A stretch of DNA of 64,000 bases from Actinophytocola sp050699935 (lineage in GTDB: Bacteria; Actinomycetota; Actinomycetes; Mycobacteriales; Pseudonocardiaceae). Both the position numbers and the translations under genes were made by a program. Below are positions 42,879 to 51,457 of this stretch, one piece after another (position 1 is the stretch's first letter; the number at the start of each line of letters is the position of its first letter). The notes under the pieces were generated by a model. It saw only the letters and a list, made by a program, of their open reading frames with translations, was not told the DNA's origin and searched no databases. The stretch spans positions 1-64,000 of the forward strand of contig NZ_JBOHGB010000004.1 of the NCBI RefSeq assembly GCF_050699935.1, written 5' to 3'.

Positions 42879-43874
42879 ATGAGACGCAGACCAAGCATCC
42901 TGCTTGCCATCACAACACTTGTCCTGGCAGGTTGCGGAGCGACCGGCCCAGGCTCCGACCAGCAGTCGGCCGACTTTCCGACCGAACCGATCGTTTTCAC
43001 GCTTCCCAATCCCGGCGGGACCGCCGAGATCGTTGGGCGCTCCCTGGCCGAGTCCGGAATACGGCCCATCTCGCCGGTCGATGTGCGCGTCAACGCCGTA
43101 CAGGGAGCCGGCACCAATGACGCGGTCGGAAGGATGCTGGCCGAGCCGGAGGCCGACTCGGGGCACCGGCTGGCGATCATCACGAACGCAACAGTCGTGG
43201 CGACGGCCGTCGGCGAGGCGCCGTTCGCGTTCGATCAGTTCCGCGGCGTCGCAGCTCTGGGCAGCAGCCCGCTCGCGCTCGCCGTGCCATCCGATTCACC
43301 GTGGCGGTCCGTGGACGACTTCGCGGCCGCTGCACGGAAAGACCCGGCGAAGATCAGGGTCGCGTTGCCGGCGTCCGTCGGCTCCATCCACCACCTGACG
43401 ATCGCACGGCTCGGTGATGCCGTCGGCGCGACGGCGGCACCGTTCACCGTTATTCCACATCCGGATGCGGGTTCGTCAATGCTGACGCTGCTCGGCGGCG
43501 GCGCCGACATCGCCATCGGGTCGCTGTCCGGACTCACCCAGTACATCGAGTCGAACGACGCCCGCGTGCTCGCCTCCACAAGTGCCGAACGCAGTCCGCT
43601 CGCCGAGGACGTCCCGACGCTCACCGAGCTTGGGTACGAGATCGAGATCGAGAACATGTTCATGGTCGTGGCGTCGAGCAAGGTGCCCGACAACCGCATC
43701 TCGGTGCTGAGCGATCTCGTCCATCAGGGTGTCGACAACAAGGCGTTCAACGACCTCTTCGAAGGCAAGCTGCAGTGGCATGCGGGCTACGTCGACGCCG
43801 AGCAGACGCAGGAGGACATGACGGACATCTACGAGCAAGCGCAGCAGTTCGCCAAAGATCTTGGCCTGGCCTAG
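42879..43874 (+). CDS. tctC: tripartite tricarboxylate transporter solute-binding lipoprotein TctC
   Basis: A 331-residue Bug/TctC-family protein: signal ILLAITTLVLAGC with lipid-anchored Cys19, then PTEPIVFTLPNPGGTAEIVG and a typical DVPTLTELGYEIEIENMF near the C-terminus. Such proteins bind di- and tricarboxylates or aromatic acids for TctAB. Directly upstream of tctB (17-bp gap). Confidence 0.9.
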   Translation: MRRRPSILLAITTLVLAGCGATGPGSDQQSADFPTEPIVFTLPNPGGTAEIVGRSLAESGIRPISPVDVRVNAVQGAGTNDAVGRMLAEPEADSGHRLAIITNATVVATAVGEAPFAFDQFRGVAALGSSPLALAVPSDSPWRSVDDFAAAARKDPAKIRVALPASVGSIHHLTIARLGDAVGATAAPFTVIPHPDAGSSMLTLLGGGADIAIGSLSGLTQYIESNDARVLASTSAERSPLAEDVPTLTELGYEIEIENMFMVVASSKVPDNRISVLSDLVHQGVDNKAFNDLFEGKLQWHAGYVDAEQTQEDMTDIYEQAQQFAKDLGLA

Positions 43875-43891
43875 CTCCTCGGTGCCCAGAC

Positions 43892-44521
43892 ATGACGAGC
43901 AGATTGCGACCGGTGCGCATGCCGGACGAGCCACGGCCACCCGGCGCTCGTGACGAGCAGGCGACCCGAGGGGCGTCCATCGACCTGGTTCCTGGCACGT
44001 TCTTTGTCATCGTCGGTGTGTCACTCTTCGTTGGGGCGCAGACGATACGCGACACGGGAATGCTGTCCGGCACAGGGGCGGTTGGGCCGGCGACCATGCC
44101 AAGAGCTCTCGGCATCCTGCTCGCCGCCGTCGGCATCGCCGTTCTCGGACGCGGTTTCGCCGCATACGGGCGTCGACGGCGAAAAGGTGCCGCCCAGGTA
44201 CGCGACACCGAAAAGATCGGCACGGCCGAAACGGGCGAGAGCGAGACGGCTGACACCGCGCCCATCGGCACGGTCGCGCGTGGTCGGTGGTACTCAGTGG
44301 CGACCGCGATTCCTTTCGTGCTGCTGTTGCCCTACCTCGGATATCTCGTAACGGCACCACTGTTCCTGCTCGCCCTCACCCGGGCGACAGCGAGATCGAA
44401 CCAGTGGTTGCGGTTCGTCGTGTTCAGCCTGTTGTGTAGTGCGATCTGCTATGCCGTCTTCGTCCTCTTCCTCGGGTACGACATTCCGTTGTGGCCATAC
44501 TTTGTAAGCCAGTGGAGGTAG
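43892..44521 (+). CDS. tctB: tripartite tricarboxylate transporter small membrane subunit TctB
   Basis: A 209-residue protein with four hydrophobic segments (FFVIVGVSLFVGAQTI; LGILLAAVGIAVLGRGFAAY; FVLLLPYLGYLVTAPLFLLA; LRFVVFSLLCSAICYAVFVL), and a charged loop of ~50 residues between the second and third. This matches TctB in size and topology. Stop precedes tctA by 3 bp. Confidence 0.87.
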   Translation: MTSRLRPVRMPDEPRPPGARDEQATRGASIDLVPGTFFVIVGVSLFVGAQTIRDTGMLSGTGAVGPATMPRALGILLAAVGIAVLGRGFAAYGRRRRKGAAQVRDTEKIGTAETGESETADTAPIGTVARGRWYSVATAIPFVLLLPYLGYLVTAPLFLLALTRATARSNQWLRFVVFSLLCSAICYAVFVLFLGYDIPLWPYFVSQWR

Positions 44522-44524
44522 CTC

Positions 44525-46072
44525 GTGGAACTTCTGCTGGACGGTGTTCGCGAGGTCCTGACGCCCTCGGTTCTCGGGCTGCTCGTGATCGGCGTGGTGT
44601 GGGGCATCATCGTCGGAGCGCTACCCGGCGTGTCCACCCTCATCGGGATCACGCTCGTCATTCCCTTCACCTTCGCGATGGACCCTGGCCACGGCATCGT
44701 GCTCATCGTGGCGACGGCTGCCGGGGCGCACCTGGGCGACGGCCTCACCGCCACGCTCATCGGAGTGCCGGGCACACCGCCGGCCGCCATTACGGCGATC
44801 GAGGGACACGCGCTGACTCGCCGCGGGGAGGGCGGTGCCGCCCTGTACCTGAACCTGATCGGAGCGGTGTTCGGGCAGATCTTCGGCGCGCTGATGTTCA
44901 CGCTGACCATTCTGCCGCTCACCTTCGTCGCCAAGTCGGTACTGCCGCCGGAAATCTTCGCGATCACCGTGTTCGGCCTGCTTTCCGTCGCCGGACTCGC
45001 GGAGGGCGATGTGCTGAAAGGAATCGGCGCGGTCTTGCTCGGGGCGATCACCGCGACGATCGGCGCCGATCCGATCTCGTCGGTACCGCGGTTCACGTTC
45101 GGTGTCAACGATCTGTTCGGGGGCTTCCAGGTCGTCCCGGTGATCGTCGGGCTGCTCGGGCTGGGGGAGCTGCTGCACAAGATCGACCAGGGAACGTTCG
45201 CGAGCGGCTCGGCGAGCACCGGTGGAGAGTCCTGGCCCCGGTTCGGGCGAATCTCCGTCCCCTTCTCTGAACTTCGCGCCTACGCCACGATCGGGCTGCT
45301 CGGTGCCGCGATCGCATTCGTCTTCGGCATCATCCCTGGCGTTGGCGCCACGGCCGCCTGCTTCATCGTGTACCAGCAGTCACGGCTGGTGGCGAAACGG
45401 CCGGAGCTGTTCGGGAAGGGTTCGAAGGAAGCCCTGTTCGCTCAGAACACAGCGGACAACAGCTGCTTCGGCGGCGACCTGGTACCCACGCTCGGCCTTG
45501 GCATCCCGGGGTCCGCGTCGATGGCGGTCCTGCTAGGCGCCCTGGTGGTGCAGGGGGTCCAGCCAGGCCCGCTGTTGTATGCGAACCGCCCCGAGTTGGT
45601 CGGAATCACCGCTGCCGGACTGCTGCTGGCGGGTGTCGCGCTACTTCCCATCGGGTACCTGGCGTGCAGCCTGTCCAAACGGATCGAGCTGGTCTGGCCA
45701 CCGGTGGTCGCGGTGACAAGCGTCTTGCTCATTCTGCTCGGCGGGTACACGGTGCGTGGGTCGTGGTTCGACGTGTACACGGCGATGGCTTTCGGCGTGC
45801 TCGGCTACTTCCTGCGCGTGTACAGGATTCCGGTCGCGGCGACGGCGATAGGTTTCATCCTGGGCAGCCTGCTCGAGTCGTCGTTCCGGCGAGGGTTGTT
45901 GACCAGTGGTGGCAGCCTGCAGGATTTCCTCACCCGCCCGGTGACTCTGACACTACTGATCCTTGCCGTCGTCTTGCTGGTCTGGCAGTCCTGGCTGCCC
46001 CGCCGATTTCGTCGGCGGCCCAGAAAAGCATCGAACGTTGCGAGCAGTACGACTATGAACCAAGGGGAGTGA
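44525..46072 (+). CDS. tctA: tripartite tricarboxylate transporter large permease TctA
   Basis: A 515-residue permease with about a dozen membrane segments and the family's glycine-rich repeats GALPGVSTLIGITLVIPFTF and GIIPGVGATAACFIV, plus PGSASMAVLLGAL. GTG 44525 follows GGAGG at 6 bp. Completes a TctCBA secondary importer, which replaces the ABC importer found with the UGSC set in block A. Confidence 0.93.
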   Translation: MELLLDGVREVLTPSVLGLLVIGVVWGIIVGALPGVSTLIGITLVIPFTFAMDPGHGIVLIVATAAGAHLGDGLTATLIGVPGTPPAAITAIEGHALTRRGEGGAALYLNLIGAVFGQIFGALMFTLTILPLTFVAKSVLPPEIFAITVFGLLSVAGLAEGDVLKGIGAVLLGAITATIGADPISSVPRFTFGVNDLFGGFQVVPVIVGLLGLGELLHKIDQGTFASGSASTGGESWPRFGRISVPFSELRAYATIGLLGAAIAFVFGIIPGVGATAACFIVYQQSRLVAKRPELFGKGSKEALFAQNTADNSCFGGDLVPTLGLGIPGSASMAVLLGALVVQGVQPGPLLYANRPELVGITAAGLLLAGVALLPIGYLACSLSKRIELVWPPVVAVTSVLLILLGGYTVRGSWFDVYTAMAFGVLGYFLRVYRIPVAATAIGFILGSLLESSFRRGLLTSGGSLQDFLTRPVTLTLLILAVVLLVWQSWLPRRFRRRPRKASNVASSTTMNQGE

Positions 46073-46078
46073 CCTTCG

Positions 46079-47263
46079 GTGCAGAAGAACGACACGGCGG
46101 TCCGCATAACCGATGAAGCCGTCACACGCCTACGGGAGCGGATCGGAGCCGTGCGGCGGACCCGGGAGGAGCCGACACTCGAGGAGGCAACGAAGGACGC
46201 GATTCGCATCTGGGCTCGGGCGATAGGCGACCTTAATCCACTGTGGACTGACGAGGAGTACAGCTCGGCCACGCGTTATGGCGGGATCATCGCCCAGCCG
46301 AGCATGCTGTACGGCTTCAGCCTGCAGGCGATCGGCGACCGGAGCGGACTGCCCGGTGTCCACTCGTTCTTCGCGGGCGCCGATCACGAATGGTACCTAC
46401 CGGTCCGGCGCAATGACTCGATCTCCGTGACGATGTCATTGAGTGACGTAGTGGAACTGAGACGGCGATCTGGCGGCCGGATGATAAAACAGGTCTCCGA
46501 GGTGGAATTCGTCAACCAGCACCAGGAAGTCGTCGCACGCACCTGGCCATGGGGTCTTCGGATGGAGCGACAACGGAGCTCCACGAACGGCTCGACCAGC
46601 ACACTGACACCCGCGACATACCCCCCCGAGGAGATCGAGCGAATCTCGGACCAGTACGCCCAGGAGCCAACTCTGATACGGGGATCGACCCCGCGTTACT
46701 GGGAGGACGTACGGGTCGGCGACACCATCGGTCCGCTCATCCGCGGGCCGTGGACCGCCACCACGTCGATCGGTTTCCTGCGGGCCTACGGCGGGCAGTT
46801 CCTGAAATCGCACGGATACTGGTTCGATTTTCTACGGCGTCATCCACGAGCCGGCGTGCTGAATGGCCAAGGCATTCCGGAGGGCCCGTCGAGAGGCCAC
46901 TGGGACAGCGAGTTCGCCCGTTCCATCGGCGTGCCGGCAGCATATGACCTCGGGCCGGAACGAATTGGCTGGTTCTGCACGTTGGCGACGTACTGGTGCG
47001 GAGATGACGGCTGGCTTCAGCGCCTTCGCGTCGAGGTACGGCGGTTCAACCTGGAAGGCGATCTGACAACCCTGTCCGGAGTCGTCACGGCGAAGGGTAT
47101 CGACGACGGTACCCACACCGTGGAATGCGACCTGCGCGCGGTGGACCAGCGGGGCGAAGCCACGGCCACCGCCACCGCCACAATCGCGCTTCCCTCGGCC
47201 ACGACCGGGAAAGACGAGGACCTGTCCATGGAACGTGAAGGGGTGATTCGGCGTGCCGACTGA
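46079..47263 (+). CDS. long MaoC/FAS1-like dehydratase, two hot-dog domains (paralogue of block A gene)
   Basis: A 394-residue protein with AIGDLNPLWTD and AQPSMLYGFS in the first domain, GLPGVHSFFAG, and PRYWEDVRVGDTIGPLIRGP opening the second. Each matches the block A protein at 8712-9890 in order. The position of the MaoC 'NPLH' His is Trp. GTG 46079 follows GGGGAG at 9 bp. The 3' end overlaps the CoA-transferase gene by 11 bp. Likely acts on the CoA ester made by that transferase; reaction direction unknown. Confidence 0.85.
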   Translation: MQKNDTAVRITDEAVTRLRERIGAVRRTREEPTLEEATKDAIRIWARAIGDLNPLWTDEEYSSATRYGGIIAQPSMLYGFSLQAIGDRSGLPGVHSFFAGADHEWYLPVRRNDSISVTMSLSDVVELRRRSGGRMIKQVSEVEFVNQHQEVVARTWPWGLRMERQRSSTNGSTSTLTPATYPPEEIERISDQYAQEPTLIRGSTPRYWEDVRVGDTIGPLIRGPWTATTSIGFLRAYGGQFLKSHGYWFDFLRRHPRAGVLNGQGIPEGPSRGHWDSEFARSIGVPAAYDLGPERIGWFCTLATYWCGDDGWLQRLRVEVRRFNLEGDLTTLSGVVTAKGIDDGTHTVECDLRAVDQRGEATATATATIALPSATTGKDEDLSMEREGVIRRAD

Positions 47264-48506
47264 CAGTTACGAGAACCGAGGAGAAGACCACAGCCGCGGG
47301 CCGCTCGACGGAGTACGGGTACTGGACCTGACTCGGGTGCTGGCCGGCCCGTTCAGCACGCAGGTGCTCGCGGATCTCGGAGCGGAGGTACTGAAGGTCG
47401 AGCGTCCGGGCAAGGGTGACGAATCGCGGTACAGCGGGCCGAAGGTGGGCGGGGAGAGCACGCACTTCATGACCGCCAACCGGAACAAGCGAAGCATCGT
47501 GCTCGACCTGAAGAACGAGGATGGCCTGCGTGTCGCCCGCGAACTGGCCGCGCGGTGCGACGTGCTCGTCGAGAACTTCCGGCCAGGCGTTCTGCGTCGC
47601 CTCCGCCTCAGTTACGACCAGCTGGAGGCGGACATGCCGGGCCTGATCGTCTGCTCGATCTCCGGGTTCGGAGGTACCGGGCCCCTGCGTGACCGCCCGT
47701 CGTTCGATGTCGTAACCCAGGCCATGACTGGTGCCATGGCGGTCACCGGGGAAGTAGACGGACCTCCAGTCCGGCTCGGCGCTCCGATGGGCGACATCGC
47801 GGGTGGCATGTTCGGCGCCATCGCGGTGCTCGCCGCACTGCACAGGAGATCCGTCACCGGTGTCGGCGGTCCGATAGACATCAGCCTGTACGACTCGATG
47901 ATGAGCGTGATGCACTACTACTACACCGACTACCTGCTCACTGAGAAAGAGCCGCCCAAGGCGGGCTCGGGGAACCCCAGCATCTATCCGTACGGCGGAT
48001 TCCGAGCCAATGACGGCTTCATCGTCGTCGCGGCCTTCCAGACTTCCTTCTGGCGGCGACTGTGCAATGCCCTCGGCGTCGCGGAGCTGGCTCGCGACGA
48101 GCGGTTCGCGACCAATGACCTCCGGGTGGAGCACAAGGGTGAGCTCAGCGCGATCTTGGCGAACGCGTTTCGCACCAAGTCCCGGGCGGAATGGTGCGAG
48201 ATCCTCGATCGCGAGGACATCCCCAACGCGCCCATCCTCTCCGTCGGGGAAGTCGCCAGTCACCCACACGCGCTCGCCCGACAGATGATCGAGGAGGTCG
48301 AGCATCCGAAAGCGGGTCGCCTGCAGATCACTGGACGGCCGATCAAGTACCCCGGCCACCGACGTCCGCCGCTGCGGCCGGCGCCAACCCTGGGCGAGCA
48401 CACGGTGGAGATCCTCACCAGCCTCCTCGGCTACGACCGCGACGACATCTCCAAGCTCGTCGCGTCCGGTGCCACCTCTCTGGACGAGAGAGGCACGGAA
48501 ATGTGA
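47253..48506 (+). CDS. CaiB/BaiF family III CoA-transferase, block C
   Basis: A 417-residue family III CoA-transferase: LDGVRVLDLTRVLAGPFSTQ, LADLGAEVLKVERPGKGD, NRNKRSIVLDLKNEDG and VLVENFRPGVLRRLRLSY. The Asp in GAPMGDIAGGMFGA is at the catalytic position. GTG 47253 lies within the MaoC gene (11-bp overlap). Closest in organisation to the block A transferase at 5082-6341. Confidence 0.92.
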   Translation: MPTDSYENRGEDHSRGPLDGVRVLDLTRVLAGPFSTQVLADLGAEVLKVERPGKGDESRYSGPKVGGESTHFMTANRNKRSIVLDLKNEDGLRVARELAARCDVLVENFRPGVLRRLRLSYDQLEADMPGLIVCSISGFGGTGPLRDRPSFDVVTQAMTGAMAVTGEVDGPPVRLGAPMGDIAGGMFGAIAVLAALHRRSVTGVGGPIDISLYDSMMSVMHYYYTDYLLTEKEPPKAGSGNPSIYPYGGFRANDGFIVVAAFQTSFWRRLCNALGVAELARDERFATNDLRVEHKGELSAILANAFRTKSRAEWCEILDREDIPNAPILSVGEVASHPHALARQMIEEVEHPKAGRLQITGRPIKYPGHRRPPLRPAPTLGEHTVEILTSLLGYDRDDISKLVASGATSLDERGTEM

Positions 48507-48873
48507 GCGGCAAGGGCGGTATCGGCATGCGAGACAACGACTCACGCTCGGCTCTGGTTGTCATCGACATGCAGAACGACGTGCTGAGGGCCCCAGACGG
48601 TACCTGCCATGCTCACCTTCCACCAGCCGCCTGCGGTCGCCCGCCGCCTGCCTGTTTCTGCGCGGTTTCGGCGTGCGGGAGTTGATCATCGGTGGGGTGC
48701 GCACCGACCTGGGCGTCGAATCGACGGTGCGACCGGCGGTGGACCGCGACCTGGCCGTCACGGTGCTCAAGGACTGCTGCGCCGCGCCCGACCCGGAGAT
48801 TCACACATTCACTCTCGAGAAAGTGCTACCTCGGCTGGCGAACGTCATCGACGTGGCGGAACTGGCGGTCTGA
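48503..48873 (+). pseudogene. isochorismatase-family hydrolase, internally deleted
   Basis: Starts with SALVVIDMQNDVLRAPDGTC (Asp of the triad), then jumps frame to FLRGFGVRELIIGGVRTDLG, with TVRPAVDRDLAVTVLKDCCA after it. The middle ~90 residues carrying the catalytic Lys are absent, and the Cys position of the usual TDxCVEST motif is Gly. The intact relative is at 23125-23793. GTG 48503 overlaps the CoA-transferase stop; the end overlaps the next ATG (TGATG), so the operon layout survived the decay. Confidence 0.7.
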
Positions 48874-49124
48874 TGGAAGACGCGAACCGGAAGATGGCGG
48901 GAGACGTCTCGCGGGCGATTGCGGACGTGACACGGGTGCTCGCCGCCGATGGATACGAGATGGCGATCGAGACCGTGGCCGCGGGGAACGTGGCGGTCAG
49001 CATCGTCGCCGGCCCGGACGCCTGCGCCGACTGCCTCGTGCCGAAGGCGATCATGCTCGAGATGATCAAGGACCGGCTCCCGGCGACGGTCCGACACGTG
49101 TCATTGCGGTATCCGAATGAGTAG
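48873..49124 (+). CDS. small CxxC protein, NifU-C-terminal-like
   Basis: An 83-residue protein with IAIETV-like strands and a single C-x2-C (Cys51, Cys54) in VAGPDACADCLVPKAIMLEM, reminiscent of the short NifU C-terminal (Fe-S scaffold-like) fold, though the usual GGxV context is missing. ATG 48873 is coupled to the pseudogene stop. A second small cysteine-pair protein in the same operon as the UGSC gene. Role unknown. Confidence 0.55.
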   Translation: MEDANRKMAGDVSRAIADVTRVLAADGYEMAIETVAAGNVAVSIVAGPDACADCLVPKAIMLEMIKDRLPATVRHVSLRYPNE

Positions 49125-49169
49125 CGCGACATGCCGTCGCGCCGCGATGGGAGCCAAGGTAGGAGCATT

Positions 49170-50459
49170 GTGAGCGAACCAAGCTGGCGGGCCGTGTACC
49201 GAGATCGTTGCGTGGACGCACGGGCCGCGATCCAGGTGGTGGAGCCGGGAAGCCTGCTCGTATTCACTTCCTACGGCGGGGAACCGCAGGAGCTGATCGA
49301 CGCATTGGTGACCGAGTCAAGACTCGCTGGGTGCCGCGGGTTTCAGGCAGTGCGTGGAACTCGCGAGATTCTCGCTGACCCGATCGGCTCGGGCGGCTTC
49401 CGGCTGATCACCTACGCCCCAGCCGGCCAAGCCGTAGCGCAGGTAGCCAACGGTCACGCGGACTACCTGCCGTGCTCGGTGTACCGCGCGTGCCGCTGGT
49501 TGGAAGACGGCGTCATCACGCCGGACGTGGCACTGGTCAACGTCTCGACCCCAGACGAGGACGGATACTGCTCGTTCGGCACCTCGGTCGACTTCACCGC
49601 GATCGCCGCGCTTCGGGCCCGCACCGTCGTCGCCCAGGTCAACTCCAGCATGCCGAAGATCCGCGGCGTGCCACGCATACACGTCACCCAGCTGGATCGG
49701 ATCGTCGAGGTCGCGCAGCCGCCGACACCGGCGACCCCGCCGGCAGTAGACGAGGTGGCAGAACGAATCGGCGCGTTCATCGCCGAGCTGGTACCGGACG
49801 GGGCGACGCTCGAAGTCGGCATCGGGGGCGTACCGGACGCGACCTTGCGGGCCCTGAAGACGCACCGCGATCTCGGCATCCACTCCGGCCTCCTGACCGA
49901 CGGCATGATGTGGCTCTACCACGCGGGGGCGATCACCGGCGCGAGGAAGCCGGTAGACCGCGGCCTCATGATCGCCAATCAGGTCATCGGCACCGCGGAC
50001 CTGTTCGCGTTCGCGGAGTCCTGCCCGGCGGTCGAGATGCGGTCGGCGACCTACACCCATGACCCGACCGTCCTCGCCAAGCTCCCGCGCTTCACCGCAC
50101 TGAACTCAGCCCTGCAAGTGGACCTACGTGGCCAGGTAAACGCCGAGTCGCTGCGCGGCCGTCAGGTCGCCGGCACGGGAGGCTCGCTCGACTTCGCCAT
50201 CGGCGCCGCACTGTCACCAGGCGGCAGGTCCATCGTCGCCCTACCGTCGACCGCCGGCGGCGGGCGCTACTCCAGGATCGTCGCCCGACTCACGGACGAC
50301 CCGGTCGCCACGCTCCCGGCGACACTGGTCGACTACGTCGTGACCGAGTACGGCGTAGCAGAACTTCGCGGACACACCGCGCAGGAACGCGCACAAGCGC
50401 TGCTGTCCATATGTCATCCAGATCATCGTGACCGGGTCGACAAGGAGCAATCGCAATGA
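49170..50459 (+). CDS. acetyl-CoA hydrolase/4-hydroxybutyrate CoA-transferase family protein
   Basis: A 429-residue protein of the AcCoA-hydrolase/CoA-transferase type: VVEPGSLLVFTSYGGEPQEL, VSTPDEDGYCSFGTSVDFTA, GATLEVGIGGVPDATLRAL, HSGLLTDGMMWLYHAG and VVTEYGVAELRGHTAQER. It transfers CoA from acetyl-CoA or another donor to an acid, or hydrolyses it. GTG 49170 follows AGGAG. Overlaps the next gene by 4 bp (ATGA). The second CoA-transferase type in block C. Confidence 0.88.
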   Translation: MSEPSWRAVYRDRCVDARAAIQVVEPGSLLVFTSYGGEPQELIDALVTESRLAGCRGFQAVRGTREILADPIGSGGFRLITYAPAGQAVAQVANGHADYLPCSVYRACRWLEDGVITPDVALVNVSTPDEDGYCSFGTSVDFTAIAALRARTVVAQVNSSMPKIRGVPRIHVTQLDRIVEVAQPPTPATPPAVDEVAERIGAFIAELVPDGATLEVGIGGVPDATLRALKTHRDLGIHSGLLTDGMMWLYHAGAITGARKPVDRGLMIANQVIGTADLFAFAESCPAVEMRSATYTHDPTVLAKLPRFTALNSALQVDLRGQVNAESLRGRQVAGTGGSLDFAIGAALSPGGRSIVALPSTAGGGRYSRIVARLTDDPVATLPATLVDYVVTEYGVAELRGHTAQERAQALLSICHPDHRDRVDKEQSQ

Positions 50460-51457
50460 CATCTCGCCGCGTAACGCTCATCCCAGGCGACGGCATCGGT
50501 CCGGAGATCGTCTCCGCCAGCATGCCGGTGCTGCACGCAGCCGCTCCCGATCTCGAATGGGACGAGGTAGAAGCCGGCGAGTCCGCGTACGAACGCCGTG
50601 GTGTCGCACTGCCGAACGACGTGGTCGAGTCGGTACGCCACCACGGACTGTGCGTCAAGGGCCCGATGGGCGTGCCGATGACCGGCTACACCAGCCCCAA
50701 CTCCCGGCTACGAGCGGAACTTGGCCTGTGGTGCAACGTACGCGTGGCATCGAGCTTCGATGGTGCCCGAACACGGTTCCCCGGCACCGAGATCGTCATC
50801 ATCAGGGACGTCACCGAGGACACCAGAGGCGCGGAGCAGCCGATAGGTCCCGATGCCGGCGTCAAACTGAAGTTCATCACCCGACGCGGGGCCGAACGGG
50901 TGGCTCGCTACGCCTACTCTTACGCACTCCACCATGGCCTGAACCGGGTGACGGTCGCCAACCAGGCCCCGACCAACAGAGCGACCGACGGCTTGTTCCT
51001 CGCCGCCGCGATGGATGTGGCCGAGGAGTTTCCCGACCTTAAGATCGCCGGCGAGGCGATGGATGTACTCACCATGCACCTCGCACTCGACCCGCTGGCG
51101 TACCAGATCCTGCTCTGCCCGAGCTCCTACGGCGGTGTGCTCGCCGGCCTGTGCTCGGGCATCACCGGCGGCGTCGGCATGATGCCGGGATTCAACACCG
51201 ACGGAGAACGCACGACGGTGTTCGAGCCAGGCCACGGGAACGCGCCGAAGTACGCAGGGCTGCAACGCGCCAACCCCATCGGGTTCCTGCTCTCGGGAGT
51301 CCTCCTCCTCGAGCACATCGGGTTGGACCGGGCAGCCAAACAGGTGCGTACCGCCGTCGCCGACGTCATGCGGGAGGGCCGGACGCTGCCAGTGGACCAG
51401 GGAGGCCACGCCACCACAAACGAAGTGATGGCAGCCGTCCTGGCTGCCATGCGCTGA
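50456..51457 (+). CDS. isocitrate/isopropylmalate-dehydrogenase-fold protein lacking key catalytic residues
   Basis: A 333-residue protein aligning throughout with NAD-dependent isocitrate/isopropylmalate dehydrogenases (VTLIPGDGIGPEIVSASMPV; SPNSRLRAELGLWCNVR; EPGHGNAPKYAG). Several active-site positions are changed: the catalytic Lys of VTVVHKAN is Gln170, and the two metal-binding Asp of NLYGDILSD are Gly227 and Gly231. The Tyr of the ENTEG-Y loop is missing; only the third Asp (Asp203) remains. The frame is intact, so it is expressed-looking but unlikely to do the standard reaction. Confidence 0.82.
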   Translation: MTSRRVTLIPGDGIGPEIVSASMPVLHAAAPDLEWDEVEAGESAYERRGVALPNDVVESVRHHGLCVKGPMGVPMTGYTSPNSRLRAELGLWCNVRVASSFDGARTRFPGTEIVIIRDVTEDTRGAEQPIGPDAGVKLKFITRRGAERVARYAYSYALHHGLNRVTVANQAPTNRATDGLFLAAAMDVAEEFPDLKIAGEAMDVLTMHLALDPLAYQILLCPSSYGGVLAGLCSGITGGVGMMPGFNTDGERTTVFEPGHGNAPKYAGLQRANPIGFLLSGVLLLEHIGLDRAAKQVRTAVADVMREGRTLPVDQGGHATTNEVMAAVLAAMR

